64,000 bases of DNA, from contig BPKO01000014.1 in the NCBI GenBank assembly GCA_026005175.1, forward strand, positions 1 through 64,000, read 5' to 3'. A program made the translations under genes and the position numbers. Of this stretch, positions 1 through 9,309 are shown in pieces; positions within the stretch are counted from its first letter, which is position 1, and each line of letters opens with the position of its first letter. Source of the DNA: Candidatus Tectimicrobiota bacterium (GTDB lineage Bacteria > Tectomicrobia > Entotheonellia > Entotheonellales > Entotheonellaceae). The notes beneath the pieces were generated by a model. That model worked only from the letters and a program-made list of their open reading frames with translations, had not been told where the DNA came from and did not search any database.

Positions 1-2
1 TG

Positions 3-197
3 CTCGACGTTGTCACCCCCCAGGGGGAAAAGCACCGCCAGGGTGCGGTCGAGATCCACTTCCACCCCACCGGCGTGGTAGAGCCCCTCACCGTCCATCT
101 CGGCGCCGAGGCAGGGCCCCAGGCCACGGTGATCATCACCCCGCTGGCCGGGCACCTCAAGGTGGTCGAAGGGTATGTGGAACCAGAAACCGGCTAG
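3..197 (+). CDS. gspH: Type II secretion pseudopilin GspH-like, C-terminal fragment
   Basis: The 5' part lies outside the window; 64 codons remain and end in TAG. The visible part reads as the C-terminal beta-strand region of a minor pseudopilin, with the pattern ending in VTIITPLAGHLKVVEG-like residues (VIITPLAGHLKVVEG is what is encoded). No catalytic motif is expected here. The assignment rests mainly on position: it overlaps the start of gspI by 23 bases and precedes gspJ and gspK, which is the usual H-I-J-K order. GspH would sit in the periplasmic pseudopilus of the type II secretion system. The alternative is another pseudopilin such as GspG, but the order makes GspH most likely. Confidence 0.6.
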   Translation, partial: LDVVTPQGEKHRQGAVEIHFHPTGVVEPLTVHLGAEAGPQATVIITPLAGHLKVVEGYVEPETG

Positions 198-588
198 CTC
201 CGCCGCCCGCTACCCGGCAGCCGGCTTTACCCTGCTCGAAGTGCTGGTGGCGCTGGCCATCGTGGCCATCGCGCTGGTCATCGTGCTGCGCTTGCACTTG
301 CTTTCCCTTGACGCCACCCTGCGGGCGCAGGACCTCACCACGGCGGTGCTTCTGGCCCAAGGCAAGCTGGCCAGCCTGGGCGCTTTTCCCGAGCCGGGAG
401 AAGAAGACGGACAATTTGAAGAGCCCCAGCTGGCCCGCTACCGCTGGCACACGCAGGTGACCGCGCACACCCTGCCGGCCACGGAGACCGGCAGCGAGGT
501 GGAAGTGCGGCGCATCGAAGTGACCGTGAGCTGGCGCGACGGCCGGCAGGAGCGCCACTACACGCTGCAGAGCTATGCGCTACGCTAA
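175..588 (+). CDS. gspI: Type II secretion minor pseudopilin GspI
   Basis: This 137-residue protein starts with a short basic leader followed by a class III signal: Gly17 then Phe18-Thr-Leu-Leu-Glu22, the prepilin peptidase site with the conserved Glu at +5, and a hydrophobic helix of about 20 residues (LEVLVALAIVAIALVIVL). The size and the C-terminal beta-rich part fit GspI, a tip component of the type II secretion pseudopilus. It overlaps gspH upstream by 23 bases and gspJ downstream by 14 bases, so the genes are likely cotranscribed and translationally coupled. The family assignment is firm; the letter I rather than another minor pseudopilin is supported by gene order. Confidence 0.85.
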   Translation: MWNQKPASSAARYPAAGFTLLEVLVALAIVAIALVIVLRLHLLSLDATLRAQDLTTAVLLAQGKLASLGAFPEPGEEDGQFEEPQLARYRWHTQVTAHTLPATETGSEVEVRRIEVTVSWRDGRQERHYTLQSYALR

Positions 589-1238
589 GGCGCGGTGGCG
601 CAGCAGCGCCGGCTTCACCCTGGTGGAGCTGCTGCTCGCCTTGCTCATTTTTGGAACCATTGCCGGCGTGCTGTTTGCCTCCTTTGCCGCGGTGGGTCGA
701 CGGCGTCGAGCGTGGCCGCCAGAGCATCGACCTCTACCGGGTAGGCCGCACCGCCCTGCAGCGCATGGCCCAGGAACTGGCCGCGGCGGTGTGGTTTGCC
801 GACGACCCGCGCACCGTGCTGCGCGGCGAAAACGGGGAGGTGGCCGGACAGGCGCGGGATCGGGTGCGCTTTGTCACCGCCCCCTACCGGCGCTTCTCCC
901 TGGAGAGGCCCGAGGGCGAGCTGTGTGCCGTGGCCTATTTTATCGACACCGACGCCGCGGGCCGGCCGGCCCTGTGGCGCGCCGAGGACTGCACCCTGGC
1001 GGCCGAGCAGCCCGAAGAGGTGAGCAAAGTCGAGCTCACCGATGCCGCCCTCGGGCTTGACGTGACGTACTATGACGCCGAGGGCGAGTACGAGGCGTGG
1101 CCGCCACACGGCGCCGAAGAAGGGCCGCTGCCCTGCCGGGTGCGCCTGGCGCTGACCTTGCAGGGGAGACGGCAAGAGGGGCTCGTCTTCATCACCACGG
1201 TGGCGCTGCCGCTGCGGGAGAAGTGCGGTGAAGAGTAA
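575..1238 (+). CDS. gspJ: Type II secretion minor pseudopilin GspJ, split by a frameshift
   Basis: The N-terminal part (from 575) carries the prepilin site Gly13-Phe14-Thr-Leu-Val-Glu18 and a hydrophobic helix up to about base 690. The rest of the GspJ domain (VDGVERGRQSIDLYR, then RTALQRMAQEL and a beta-rich tail) continues in another frame and ends at 1238. Joining the two needs one base skipped near 685-705 and gives about 220 residues, the normal GspJ size. Both halves are well conserved, so a sequencing or assembly indel is more likely than true decay. The stop overlaps the gspK start by 11 bases. GspJ forms part of the pseudopilus tip with GspI and GspK. Confidence 0.8.
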
Positions 1239-2334
1239 CCAGCGAGGGGCCCTGCTCTTGGCCACGCTGGGCAGCGAGCGCGGCGTGGCGCTGATCGTCA
1301 CCCTTTTCGTCGTTGCCCTGGTGACCGTGCTGGTGGTGGACTACCACTTCGAGGCGGCGGTGGAGCTGGAGCTGGCAGCCAATTACGCGGCGGACGTGCA
1401 GGCGTATCACCTGGCTCTCGCCGGGGTGCAGGTGGCGCGGGTGCTCTTGCAGCAAGACGACGCCGCCGTCGACGGCCCGCACGACCTCTGGTACACGCTG
1501 GGGCAAGCGCCCGTTTGCTTGCCGCCAGAGCAGCTGCTGGCGATGGCCGAACAGGCTGAAACCGCGCTGCCGGCGGCAGAAGCAGAAAGCGGGGAGACAA
1601 GGTGCCTGCGCTTGCGTATCGGCGACGAAGCCGGCAAGCTGCCCCTTAACGCCCTGGTGCCGCCGCCTACCCCGGAGAACGCGCCTCCCAATGCCGACTG
1701 GCTGCGCATTTTCGAGGCCTTTTTCGCCAGCTTTGGCCTTGAGCCGGAAAAGCTCGAAGCCCTCCTTGACTGGCTCGACGCCGACGACGTCCCCCGCCTC
1801 GCTGGCGCCGAAAGCAGCTACTACGGCGGGCTGGAGCCCCCGTACGCGGCGCGCAACGGCCCCATGCACACCGCAGGAGAGCTGCGCCTGGTGCGCGGCT
1901 TCGACGCCGAAACGCTGGCCAAGCTCTTTCCGGGGCTGCCGCCGCAGGCGCTGGCCGACCTCGACTTGGACCGCAACGCCTATCTCACCCCCTACGGCGG
2001 GGCGGGCGAGGCCAAAGTGAACCTCAACACGGCCCTGCCCGAAGTGTTGCAGGCGCTGTTTGGCGGCTTGCTAGAAGGCATGGCCGCCGCCGACGAGCTG
2101 GTGCAAGAAGTGCTTGCACGACGCCAGGAAGCCTCGCTAGAGAGCCTTGGCGTCCTCGATCCCCTGCTTCCCGACGGCACGGTGCGCACCCGCCTGCGAC
2201 AAGTGGCCGACGTAAAAGGTTCGTACTTTCGCGTCGAGGCCACTGGGGAAGTGGGGGCGATCCGCAAGCGCGTGGTGGCGGTGCTCAAACGGGAAGGCGG
2301 CGCCGTTTCCCTGGTCTTTCTGCGGGTGGAGTAA
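1228..2334 (+). CDS. gspK: Type II secretion minor pseudopilin GspK
   Basis: A 368-residue protein with a prepilin-like N-terminus: Gly19 followed by VALIVTLFVVALVTVLV. The +5 position is Val rather than Glu, which is characteristic of GspK. The large globular domain contains the family features KLPLNALVPP, a helical region with LLDWLDADD, and VNLNTALPEVLQALFGG, which matches the helix-hairpin-helix-like SAM segment of GspK. GspK caps the pseudopilus with GspI and GspJ in the periplasm. It overlaps gspJ by 11 bases and is followed after 4 bases by a GspN-like gene; gspL and gspM are not between them. Confidence 0.9.
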   Translation: MKSNQRGALLLATLGSERGVALIVTLFVVALVTVLVVDYHFEAAVELELAANYAADVQAYHLALAGVQVARVLLQQDDAAVDGPHDLWYTLGQAPVCLPPEQLLAMAEQAETALPAAEAESGETRCLRLRIGDEAGKLPLNALVPPPTPENAPPNADWLRIFEAFFASFGLEPEKLEALLDWLDADDVPRLAGAESSYYGGLEPPYAARNGPMHTAGELRLVRGFDAETLAKLFPGLPPQALADLDLDRNAYLTPYGGAGEAKVNLNTALPEVLQALFGGLLEGMAAADELVQEVLARRQEASLESLGVLDPLLPDGTVRTRLRQVADVKGSYFRVEATGEVGAIRKRVVAVLKREGGAVSLVFLRVE

Positions 2335-2338
2335 GGCG

Positions 2339-3222
2339 GTGCCCAAAGTCCGTCTCGTCTTGCGCGTGCTGGCCTGGGTGCTTTACGGCCTGGCGGTGGC
2401 GCTGGTCTACCTCTATCTGACCTTCCCTTACGACTTGCTGCGCCAGCGCCTGGCCGAGCGGGTGGCGGCCACCGGCTTCGAGCTGGCGGTGGGCCCCGCC
2501 TGCGTCCTGCCTTCCCGCCTGGCCTGCGGGCGCAGCAGGTGCGGCTGCGGCCGTCCCGGGAAGAAACGACCGCTCCGCTCTTGCACCTTGAGACTCTGGG
2601 ACTTTACCCGCAGCTGCCTTCCCTGCTCCTTGGTCCGCTGCGCGCCGCGCTGGTCGGGGAGCTCTACGGGGGAACCCTGGCGGGCGAGGTGCAGCGCCGC
2701 TCCGCGGGGGAAGGGGGCTGGCAAGTCCACCTGCGGCTGTCTGATATCGACGTGGCGCGCTATCCGCTGCTGCAGGCCAACAGTCCCGTGCAGGTGCAGG
2801 GACGCCTGGCAGGGGAGGTGACGGCCACCCTCGACGAAAGCGGCCGCCCGCGCCACGGCACGCTTGCCTTTACGGTGCAGCCGGCGCGCTTCACCAAAGG
2901 CCAGCGGCTTGGCGTGCCGCTGCCCGAAGAGCTTGCCTGCACCACCCTGGAAGGGCAGCTGCGGGCCACCGCCGGGGTGCTGCACGTGCTCTTGCTCCGC
3001 TGCGAAGGCGACGACTTGCAGCTTGAGGCGCGGGGCACGGTGCGCTGGCGCCACCCGCTTGCCGCCAGTCAGCTCGACTTGCGCGTGCAAGTGCGCTCGC
3101 AGGCCACCTTCCGGCAGCACGTCGAACTGCTGGGGACGCTGGTGCGCCGGCGCCCCGATGCCCGAGGTGCCCTCTCTTTCCGGCTGCAAGGCACGCTGCA
3201 GCGGCCGCACCTGGGCGCCTAA
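2339..3222 (+). CDS. gspN: Type II secretion GspN-like protein, split by a frameshift
   Basis: The gene starts with GTG, four bases after gspK. The first frame encodes one N-terminal membrane helix (VLAWVLYGLAVALVYLYLTFPYDLL), followed by an amphipathic segment. From about 2495-2520 the conserved sequence moves to another frame (PAFPPGLRAQQVRLRP, then the region from 2539) and ends at 3222. One missing base restores about 294 residues. The layout, a single N-terminal helix ending in FPYDLL and a periplasmic beta-rich AsmA-like domain, fits the GspN family of Deltaproteobacteria-type secretion systems. The function of GspN is poorly defined. Its place directly after gspK is unusual because gspL and gspM normally lie between. 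Confidence 0.65.
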
Positions 3223-3229
3223 AAGCGTT

Positions 3230-3257
3230 TTGTCCCCGGAGGCGGATCCGCTACAAT
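3230..3257 (+). promoter_or_regulatory. Putative sigma-70-type promoter of alaS
   Basis: TTGTCC at 3230-3235 and TACAAT at 3252-3257 are separated by 16 bases. The site lies just after the gspN stop and about 34 bases before the alaS start. It is one of several similar sites in the window. Confidence 0.5.
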
Positions 3258-3290
3258 ATGGAGTACGCGACCTGCAAGTAGGAGGCGACC

Positions 3291-5954
3291 ATGACGGGCA
3301 ACGACATTCGCCGGGCCTTCCTCGACTTTTTTGCCCAGCGCGGCCACCGCGTGGTCAAGAGTTCGTCGCTGGTGCCCAAAGACGACCCCACGCTGCTGTT
3401 TACCAACGCCGGCATGGTGCAGTTCAAAGATGTCTTTTTGGGGCGCGAAAAGCGCGACTACACCCGGGCGGTGAGCGTGCAGAAGTGCCTGCGCGCCGGG
3501 GGCAAGCACAACGACTTGGAAAACGTCGGGCGCACGGCACGGCACCACACGTTTTTCGAGATGCTGGGCAACTTCTCCTTTGGCGATTACTTCAAAGAAG
3601 AGGCCATTGCCTTTGCCTGGGAGTTCCTCACCGGCCACCTCAAGCTGCCGGCCGAGCGGCTGTGGATCACCATTTACCAGGATGACGACGAGGCCTTTGA
3701 CATCTGGCACCGCCACATCGGCGTGCCGGCCGAGCGCATCGTGCGCATGGGTGAAAAGGACAACTTCTGGTCTATGGGCGATACCGGCCCCTGCGGCCCC
3801 TGCTCGGAGATCGTCATCGACCAAGGGCCAGAGCTGGGTACCGGACCTGAAGACGTGCTGGGCGGCGAGGGAGACCGCTACCTGGAGCTGTGGAACCTGG
3901 TCTTCATGCAGTACAACCGCGAGGCCGATGGCACGCTGACGCCGCTGCCCCAGAAGAACATCGACACCGGCATGGGGCTGGAGCGTATCGCCGCCATCCT
4001 GCAAGGAGTGCACAGCAACTACGACACCGACCTCTTGCGGCCGCTCATTACGGCCGTGGAGGAGCTGGCGGAGAAGGCTTACGGCAGTGACCCGCGGGCC
4101 GACGTGTCGATGCGCGTCATTGCCGACCACCTCCGCGCCATCGTCTTTCTCATCAGCGACGGCGTGCTGCCGGAAAACACCGGCCGCGGCTACGTGCTGC
4201 GGCGCATCATCCGCCGCGCCGCCCGCCACGGCAAGCTGCTCGGCTTTGGCGAGCCCTTCCTCTACCGCCTCGTCGACGTGGTGGTGCGCGTGATGAGCCC
4301 GGCCTATCCGGAGCTGGAAAGCAGCCGCCAGTTCGTCACCAAGGTGCTGCTCAACGAGGAGGAGCGCTTCCAGCACGCCCTGCACCAGGGCCTGCGCGAG
4401 CTCGAGACCCTCATGGCGCAGCACGAGGCCGACGGCACGCGCCTCATTCGCGGCGAGGAGGCTTTCCGCCTCTACGATACCTTTGGCCTGCCGGTGGATT
4501 TGGCCGAGGAGGTGGCGCAAGAGGCCGGCCTGCGCCTCGACCGTGCCGGCTTCGAAGCCGTGCTTGAAGCGACGCGGCAGCGGGCCCGCGAGACCTGGCG
4601 CGGCTCGGGCGAGCGTCAGGTGGCCCCCGTGTACCTAGAGACGCTGGAGCGGGTGGGGCCGTCCACGTTTGTCGGCTACGAGTGCGACGAAGCGGAGAGT
4701 CCGCTACTGGCCATCCTCGTGGGCGGGCGCCCGGTGGCGGCAGCCGCGGCCGGTCAGGAAGTGGAGCTGGTGTTTGCCCGCACGCCGTTTTACGGCGAGG
4801 CCGGCGGCCAGGTGGGCGATACGGGGCGGGCCGTTGCGCCAGAGTACGGCGTCGAGGTGGAGATTCACGACACCCAGAAGCCCCTCGAAGAGCTCATCGT
4901 GCACCGCGGCGTGGTGCGTCGCGGCACGATCGAATGCGGCATGGTGCTGCGCCTGGTCATCGATCGCGAGCGGCGCGAGGCCATTCGCAAGAACCACACC
5001 GCCACCCACCTGCTGCATGCCGCCCTGCGCCAGATCTTGGGCGAACACGTGAAGCAGGCCGGCTCGCTGGTGGCGCCGGACCGCCTGCGCTTTGACTTCA
5101 CGCACTTTACGCGCCTCACCGAGCGCGAACTCGAGCGCATCGAGCGCCTGGTCAACGAAGAGATCTGGGCCAACCTGCCGGTGCAGACGGCGCTTACCAC
5201 CCTGGAAGAAGCCATCGCCAGCGGGGCGCTCGCCTTTTTTGGCGAGAAGTACGGCGAGGTGGTGCGTACCGTGGAGGTGCCCGGCTTTAGCAAGGAGCTG
5301 TGCGGTGGCACGCACGTGCGCGCCACGGGCGAAATCGGCTTTTTCACCATCGTGCACGAAAGCGGCATCGGTGCCGGGGTGCGCCGCATCGAGGCGCTGA
5401 CCGGCCCTGGCGCCTTCCAGCACCACCGCGACGACGAGCGCATCCTGGGCGAGGTGCGCCAGCTGCTGCGGGCGCAGCCGCACGAGGAAGCGGAGAAGCT
5501 GCAGCGGCTTTTGGCGCAGCAGCGCGAGCTGGAGCGCCAGCTCGAAGCGCTGAAAATGCGCCTGGCCACCGCCCAGTCGCAGGACTACTTCCAGCGCGTG
5601 CAGGAAGTGGAAGGGATCAAAGTGCTGGCCCTGGTGCTCGACAACGTGGACCGCAAGGCGCTGCGCGCCTTTGTGGACACCGCCAAGCAGCGCCTGGGCT
5701 CTGGCGTGGTGGTGGTAGGCAGCGCCGAGGACGGCAAAGCGGCCATGGTGGCCGGGGTGACGCCAGACTTGACGCAGCGCATTTCGGCCGGCGAGCTGGT
5801 CGGACGCGTGGCGGCGCTGGCCGGGGGCAAAGGCGGCGGCCGTCCCGACATGGCCCAGGGGGGCGGCCCGGAGGCGGCCAAGCTCGCCGAAGTCATGGCC
5901 AAGGTGCCGCAGCTGGTGGCCGAACTTTTGCACGCGGGGAGCCAGCGCCCATGA
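3291..5954 (+). CDS. alaS: Alanine--tRNA ligase
   Basis: This 887-residue cytoplasmic enzyme charges tRNA-Ala with alanine. The class II catalytic core is at the N-terminus ([43 protein letters not shown]). The editing domain has the zinc motif His569-x3-His573 (HTATH) and Cys671-x3-His675 (CGGTH). The C-terminal DHHA1 domain ends with [12 protein letters not shown]. The length is normal for bacterial AlaRS. A good ribosome site (AGGAGG) precedes ATG by a normal spacing, and a promoter-like site lies upstream. The stop overlaps the moaC start as ATGA. Confidence 0.98.
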   Translation: MTGNDIRRAFLDFFAQRGHRVVKSSSLVPKDDPTLLFTNAGMVQFKDVFLGREKRDYTRAVSVQKCLRAGGKHNDLENVGRTARHHTFFEMLGNFSFGDYFKEEAIAFAWEFLTGHLKLPAERLWITIYQDDDEAFDIWHRHIGVPAERIVRMGEKDNFWSMGDTGPCGPCSEIVIDQGPELGTGPEDVLGGEGDRYLELWNLVFMQYNREADGTLTPLPQKNIDTGMGLERIAAILQGVHSNYDTDLLRPLITAVEELAEKAYGSDPRADVSMRVIADHLRAIVFLISDGVLPENTGRGYVLRRIIRRAARHGKLLGFGEPFLYRLVDVVVRVMSPAYPELESSRQFVTKVLLNEEERFQHALHQGLRELETLMAQHEADGTRLIRGEEAFRLYDTFGLPVDLAEEVAQEAGLRLDRAGFEAVLEATRQRARETWRGSGERQVAPVYLETLERVGPSTFVGYECDEAESPLLAILVGGRPVAAAAAGQEVELVFARTPFYGEAGGQVGDTGRAVAPEYGVEVEIHDTQKPLEELIVHRGVVRRGTIECGMVLRLVIDRERREAIRKNHTATHLLHAALRQILGEHVKQAGSLVAPDRLRFDFTHFTRLTERELERIERLVNEEIWANLPVQTALTTLEEAIASGALAFFGEKYGEVVRTVEVPGFSKELCGGTHVRATGEIGFFTIVHESGIGAGVRRIEALTGPGAFQHHRDDERILGEVRQLLRAQPHEEAEKLQRLLAQQRELERQLEALKMRLATAQSQDYFQRVQEVEGIKVLALVLDNVDRKALRAFVDTAKQRLGSGVVVVGSAEDGKAAMVAGVTPDLTQRISAGELVGRVAALAGGKGGGRPDMAQGGGPEAAKLAEVMAKVPQLVAELLHAGSQRP

Positions 5955-6460
5955 CGTGGACGCACCTCGACGCCCAGGGCCACGCCCGCATGGTGGACGT
6001 GGGCGACAAGCCGCCCACGGCGCGCGAAGCGGTGGCGCGCGGCTACGTTTACATGCAGCCGGCGACGCTGCAGGCCATCGTCGCGCAGCAGGTGGCCAAA
6101 GGCGACGTGCTGCAGGTGGCGCGCATCGCCGGCATCATGGCTGCCAAGCAGACCTCGGCTTTGATCCCCCTGTGCCATCCCCTGGAGCTGGCCAGCGTGC
6201 AGGTTGACCTCTGCCCCGAGCCCGAAGCCTCGCGGGTGCGCATCGAGGCACGGGTGCGCACCGTGGGCCGCACCGGCGTGGAAATGGAGGCCCTCACCGC
6301 GGTGGCCGTGGCCGCCCTGACCGTCTACGACATGTGCAAGAGCCTCGAGCGGGGCATGCGCTTGGCCGACATCGAGCTTGTGCACAAAAGCGGCGGTAAG
6401 AGCGGGGTTTATACGCACCCGGCGCATGCCGCGCCTGCCACGCCGCCCCCTGCGCCTTGA
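5951..6460 (+). CDS. moaC: Cyclic pyranopterin monophosphate synthase MoaC
   Basis: A 169-residue enzyme of molybdenum cofactor synthesis that converts the MoaA product, 3',8-cyclo-GTP, to cyclic pyranopterin monophosphate. Signature segments are [16 protein letters not shown] at the N-terminus, [13 protein letters not shown] in the middle, [22 protein letters not shown] and the C-terminal KSGGKSG. The ATG overlaps the alaS stop (ATGA), so translation is probably coupled. No other molybdopterin gene is in the window. The C-terminal tail after KSGGKSG is Ala/Pro-rich and probably disordered. Confidence 0.96.
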   Translation: MTWTHLDAQGHARMVDVGDKPPTAREAVARGYVYMQPATLQAIVAQQVAKGDVLQVARIAGIMAAKQTSALIPLCHPLELASVQVDLCPEPEASRVRIEARVRTVGRTGVEMEALTAVAVAALTVYDMCKSLERGMRLADIELVHKSGGKSGVYTHPAHAAPATPPPAP

Positions 6461-6509
6461 CGTCCTTCCTCTCTTGTCCTGGAGCCCGCGGGCGGCCGCG
6501 ATTTTTAAC

Positions 6510-6538
6510 TTGCGTTGCGGGTGAGAAATGGGTACAAC
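6510..6538 (+). promoter_or_regulatory. Putative promoter of the UPF0158 gene
   Basis: TTGCGT at 6510-6515 and TACAAC at 6533-6538 are 17 bases apart, and the -10 lies 46 bases before the ATG at 6585. Confidence 0.5.
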
Positions 6539-6584
6539 AGGCGCGACGTTTCGGGTGTGACTCAGACCGGGAGAAGGAAGAGGC

Positions 6585-7103
6585 ATGGCGCTTAAGCGTC
6601 TTCCCATCGACTTTGCTGCCTTTGCCGAAGCGATGCGCAACCAGGGTCGCAACGAGTATGACTACTACCTGGATACGGCAACCGGGCGGGTGATGCGCAT
6701 TTCCACCGAAGTGCTCGAGGCGCTCGAAGAAGGCCGCACCATTGCCGGTAGCCTCACGGCCTGGCAGCAGGAGCAGCTGCGCGAAGCCCGAGAAGTCATG
6801 GGCGACACCGTTGGCCGCTACCTCCTCATTCCCGAACGTCCCGCCTGGCGGGTGGAAGAGCTGATGGCCGATTTTGCCGACGGCGTGACCGACGCGGCGC
6901 TGCGCGAGAAGCTGCGCAGCGCCCTCGATGCCCGCGATGCCGCGCGGCGTTTCCGCGAGATCCTGGCCCAGTACCCCGAGGAGCAAAAACGCTGGCAGGC
7001 GCTGCAAGCGCAAAGCGACCAAGAGTACGCCACGGAATGGCTGAAAGAAGAGGGCATCGAGCCGCAGTGGACCACGCCGGCCCCGCGTGAGGCCAGTGCC
7101 TGA
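6585..7103 (+). CDS. UPF0158 family protein
   Basis: A 172-residue protein of the uncharacterised UPF0158 family. Diagnostic parts are [13 protein letters not shown] near residues 25-37, [23 protein letters not shown], and the C-terminal [19 protein letters not shown]. It is soluble with no signal peptide. The start is set by a purine-rich ribosome site (GAGAAGGAAGAG). The PIN-domain gene follows 34 bases downstream on the same strand, so the two may be cotranscribed. Function is unknown. Confidence 0.85.
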   Translation: MALKRLPIDFAAFAEAMRNQGRNEYDYYLDTATGRVMRISTEVLEALEEGRTIAGSLTAWQQEQLREAREVMGDTVGRYLLIPERPAWRVEELMADFADGVTDAALREKLRSALDARDAARRFREILAQYPEEQKRWQALQAQSDQEYATEWLKEEGIEPQWTTPAPREASA

Positions 7104-7137
7104 AGCGGCGCGTGCCGGCCACGCCGGCGGAGGGCGC

Positions 7138-7728
7138 ATGGACCGCTTTGTCCTCGACACCAGCGTCTTTACCAACCCCGACGTCTATATGCAGTTTGGC
7201 GACGACTCGCAGCAAGCAGTGGCCGCTTTCGTCGACCTAGCCCTGCGCACCCAAGCGCAGTTCTACATGCCCACTGCCGTATACGAAGAGCTGCGCAAGA
7301 TGAAAGACCTCAGTGGCTTGGCGGCGCATTTCGAGCTGGCAGTGCGCATCCGCTCGCCACGCCGCTTCAGCCTCATGATTCCCAGCAGCTTTCTCTACGA
7401 GTTCATCGAGGAAGTGCGCTACCGCATCGACCGTGGCCTGCGCATTGCCGAGGAGTGGACCAAGCGTGCCGGGGCGCGGGAGGCGCAGGACGTGGGCCAG
7501 CTCATCAGCAAGCTGCGCGAGCGCTACCGCGAAGGCATGCGCCGCGGCATCATCGACAGCAAAGAGGATGTCGATGTCTTGCTGCTTGCCTACGAGCTCG
7601 ATGCCATTCTCGTGTCTGCCGACGAGGGGCTGCGCAAGTGGGCCGACAAGGTGGGCATCGACATCATCGATCCTAAAAACCTGCGCCAGATCCTCGAAGG
7701 GCTAGTCAAATACCATCCCGCCTCCTAG
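7138..7728 (+). CDS. PIN-domain RNA ligase partner protein
   Basis: A 196-residue protein whose PIN domain begins immediately ([14 protein letters not shown], with the metal-binding Asp7). Further acidic residues fit the PIN active site: Glu in YEELRKM, Asp in [29 protein letters not shown]. It matches the RNA ligase partner family (MJ1548-like), whose members usually neighbour a Pab1020-type RNA ligase, and that ligase is next door here. The ATG at 7138 is preferred over an in-frame upstream ATG because AGGAGGG-like purines precede it by the right spacing and the family begins at this point. The last 27 bases overlap the 3' end of the convergent ligase gene. A role as an RNA-processing nuclease with the ligase is inferred. 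Confidence 0.88.
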   Translation: MDRFVLDTSVFTNPDVYMQFGDDSQQAVAAFVDLALRTQAQFYMPTAVYEELRKMKDLSGLAAHFELAVRIRSPRRFSLMIPSSFLYEFIEEVRYRIDRGLRIAEEWTKRAGAREAQDVGQLISKLRERYREGMRRGIIDSKEDVDVLLLAYELDAILVSADEGLRKWADKVGIDIIDPKNLRQILEGLVKYHPAS

Positions 7729-8799
7729 CAAGTGCCCGAGCATGCTGGTCTCTTTGGGCAGCACTTTGTCGAACTCGAGCACGTACCACGCCCCTTCGCG
7801 CGCCAGTCGCCGCTGGCGCACGTGCGGATGGCCCAGCAGCCGGCGCAGGGACTGGATAAACAGCTGGGCATTGGCCTCCTGGCGAAAGCGGCAGCGAAAG
7901 GTGCGAAAGACTTTGTGGTGCTGCCGGTACTGGGCCAGGGCCTGGCGCAGCCCGGCGATAAAGGCTTCCCCCAGCGCGGCGCAAAGCGCCGGCGAGTCGG
8001 CCAGCTCGGCTTCGTCGAGAAAAAGGACCAGCCGCAGGAGGCGCTGGGTGTAAAACTCCGGTGGCAGCTGCAGCAGGCTCATCGCCGTGACCTGGATGTC
8101 GTGGAGGCAGGCGTTGGCCGTAACGTACTTGGCGCGCTGATCGCGAGGCGAGTCTTCTTTGAGTACGATGCCTTCCCGCCCCTCGGCGTTGAGCCAGCGC
8201 AGCAGGGCCTTGAGCCGCTCCAGGTCCCGCAATTCGAAGCGGCCGTAGTGGGGCACGCTGGGCAGGCCGTAGGCCTGCTGCAGCGCCAGGCGCTCGCCGT
8301 GGGGCACGAAGTGGGGGTCGTTCTTGCGCATCATGTCAAAGACGAAGAGCTGCACGTCCTCGGTGACATACGGCGGGTGGCTCTCGTTGTAGGGGTTTTC
8401 GGGCCCGGCCACCTCGGCACACAGCACCAGGTCGGGATGCTCGGCAAAAATGCGCAGCGGCAGCAAGTCAGGCAGGCGGTCGGTGGTAAAAGGACAGAGG
8501 TAGCCCCGGCGGGTGAGCGCCAGCACCTGGCCGCGGTGCTGAAAGACGCGCACGTTGTAGCCGTCGACTTTTTCTTCAACCCAAAAAGGGGCACGGAACT
8601 GCTCGCGAATGCCGGCCTCCAGGCGCAGGATGCGGCCGATTTCGGGGTAACCCCAGATGACGTCGCCGTCAAAGACCGCCGTGCCGCGGGGAATGCCGTG
8701 GGTGCGGTGCGGAAAGCGAAGGTAGCGCCAGGAGCCCACGCATTCCGTGGTGGCGCGCTGCTCTTCAAGGGCCTGTAGGACCAGCTGGTTGGCGTCCAT
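7702..8799 (-). CDS. ATP-dependent RNA ligase, Pab1020 family
   Basis: A 365-residue nucleotidyltransferase. Motif I is [10 protein letters not shown], with the adenylylated Lys77. Other ligase motifs are visible: [11 protein letters not shown] (motif III region), [11 protein letters not shown] (motif IV) and a conserved Lys in RAKYVT (motif V). The family is known mainly from archaea and scattered bacteria and joins single-stranded RNA or DNA ends, including circularisation in characterised archaeal members. It converges on, and overlaps by 27 bases, the gene for its usual PIN-domain partner. The natural RNA substrate is unknown. Confidence 0.92.
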   Translation of the reverse strand: MDANQLVLQALEEQRATTECVGSWRYLRFPHRTHGIPRGTAVFDGDVIWGYPEIGRILRLEAGIREQFRAPFWVEEKVDGYNVRVFQHRGQVLALTRRGYLCPFTTDRLPDLLPLRIFAEHPDLVLCAEVAGPENPYNESHPPYVTEDVQLFVFDMMRKNDPHFVPHGERLALQQAYGLPSVPHYGRFELRDLERLKALLRWLNAEGREGIVLKEDSPRDQRAKYVTANACLHDIQVTAMSLLQLPPEFYTQRLLRLVLFLDEAELADSPALCAALGEAFIAGLRQALAQYRQHHKVFRTFRCRFRQEANAQLFIQSLRRLLGHPHVRQRRLAREGAWYVLEFDKVLPKETSMLGHLLGGGMVFD

Positions 8800-8881
8800 C
8801 GCCTGCGGCTCATCCCGCGTGCCGTCAGCGTCTCCCTAAGTCTAGTAACGCCTGCTGGGCACGTCAAACGAGGGAAATGGA

Positions 8882-9307
8882 TTAACCGCGCCGCTTGGGG
8901 CCGACGTGCTCGATGCGGATGCGAATCAGCACCCGCTTTTCTTGCACCATGGCGCGGCGGTAGTCGTCCCAGTCGGGGTGCTCGCCGGCCAGGCGCCGGT
9001 AATAGTCGATAAGAGGCTCCATGGCCTCAGGCAGGGAGAGGACGGTGGCGGTGCCGTCGATTTGCAGCCAGGGGCCAAAGAAGCCGTCGGTAAACACGCA
9101 CAGCGACACGCGCGGGTCGCGGCGGATGTTGCGCGTCTTGTACGCCGTTTCGCGGCTGCTGAGGATGACGTCGCCTGCGGCATCAACGCCAACGCTCACC
9201 GGGGAAAGCTGCGGCCGGCCGTCACGGCGCCGTGTGGCCAGGACGGCACGGTGGTGCTGCGCCAAAAACGCACGGGCCTCTTCGAGATCCATGGCGTAGG
9301 GCTCCAT
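8882..9307 (-). CDS. PPOX-class FMN/F420-dependent oxidoreductase
   Basis: A 141-residue split-barrel protein of the pyridoxamine 5'-phosphate oxidase-like superfamily. Typical segments are AVLATRRRDGRPQLSPVSVGVD at the start, ILSSRETAYKTRNIRRDPRVSLCVF in the middle and a short beta C-terminus. Such enzymes bind FMN or F420; the cofactor cannot be told from sequence alone, though luciferase-like oxidoreductases nearby also use F420 or flavin. An in-frame ATG 15 bases downstream is an equally possible start. It lies two bases from the downstream enolase-superfamily gene on the same strand, with that gene upstream in the transcript. Confidence 0.8.
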   Translation of the reverse strand: MEPYAMDLEEARAFLAQHHRAVLATRRRDGRPQLSPVSVGVDAAGDVILSSRETAYKTRNIRRDPRVSLCVFTDGFFGPWLQIDGTATVLSLPEAMEPLIDYYRRLAGEHPDWDDYRRAMVQEKRVLIRIRIEHVGPKRRG

Positions 9308-9309
9308 CC

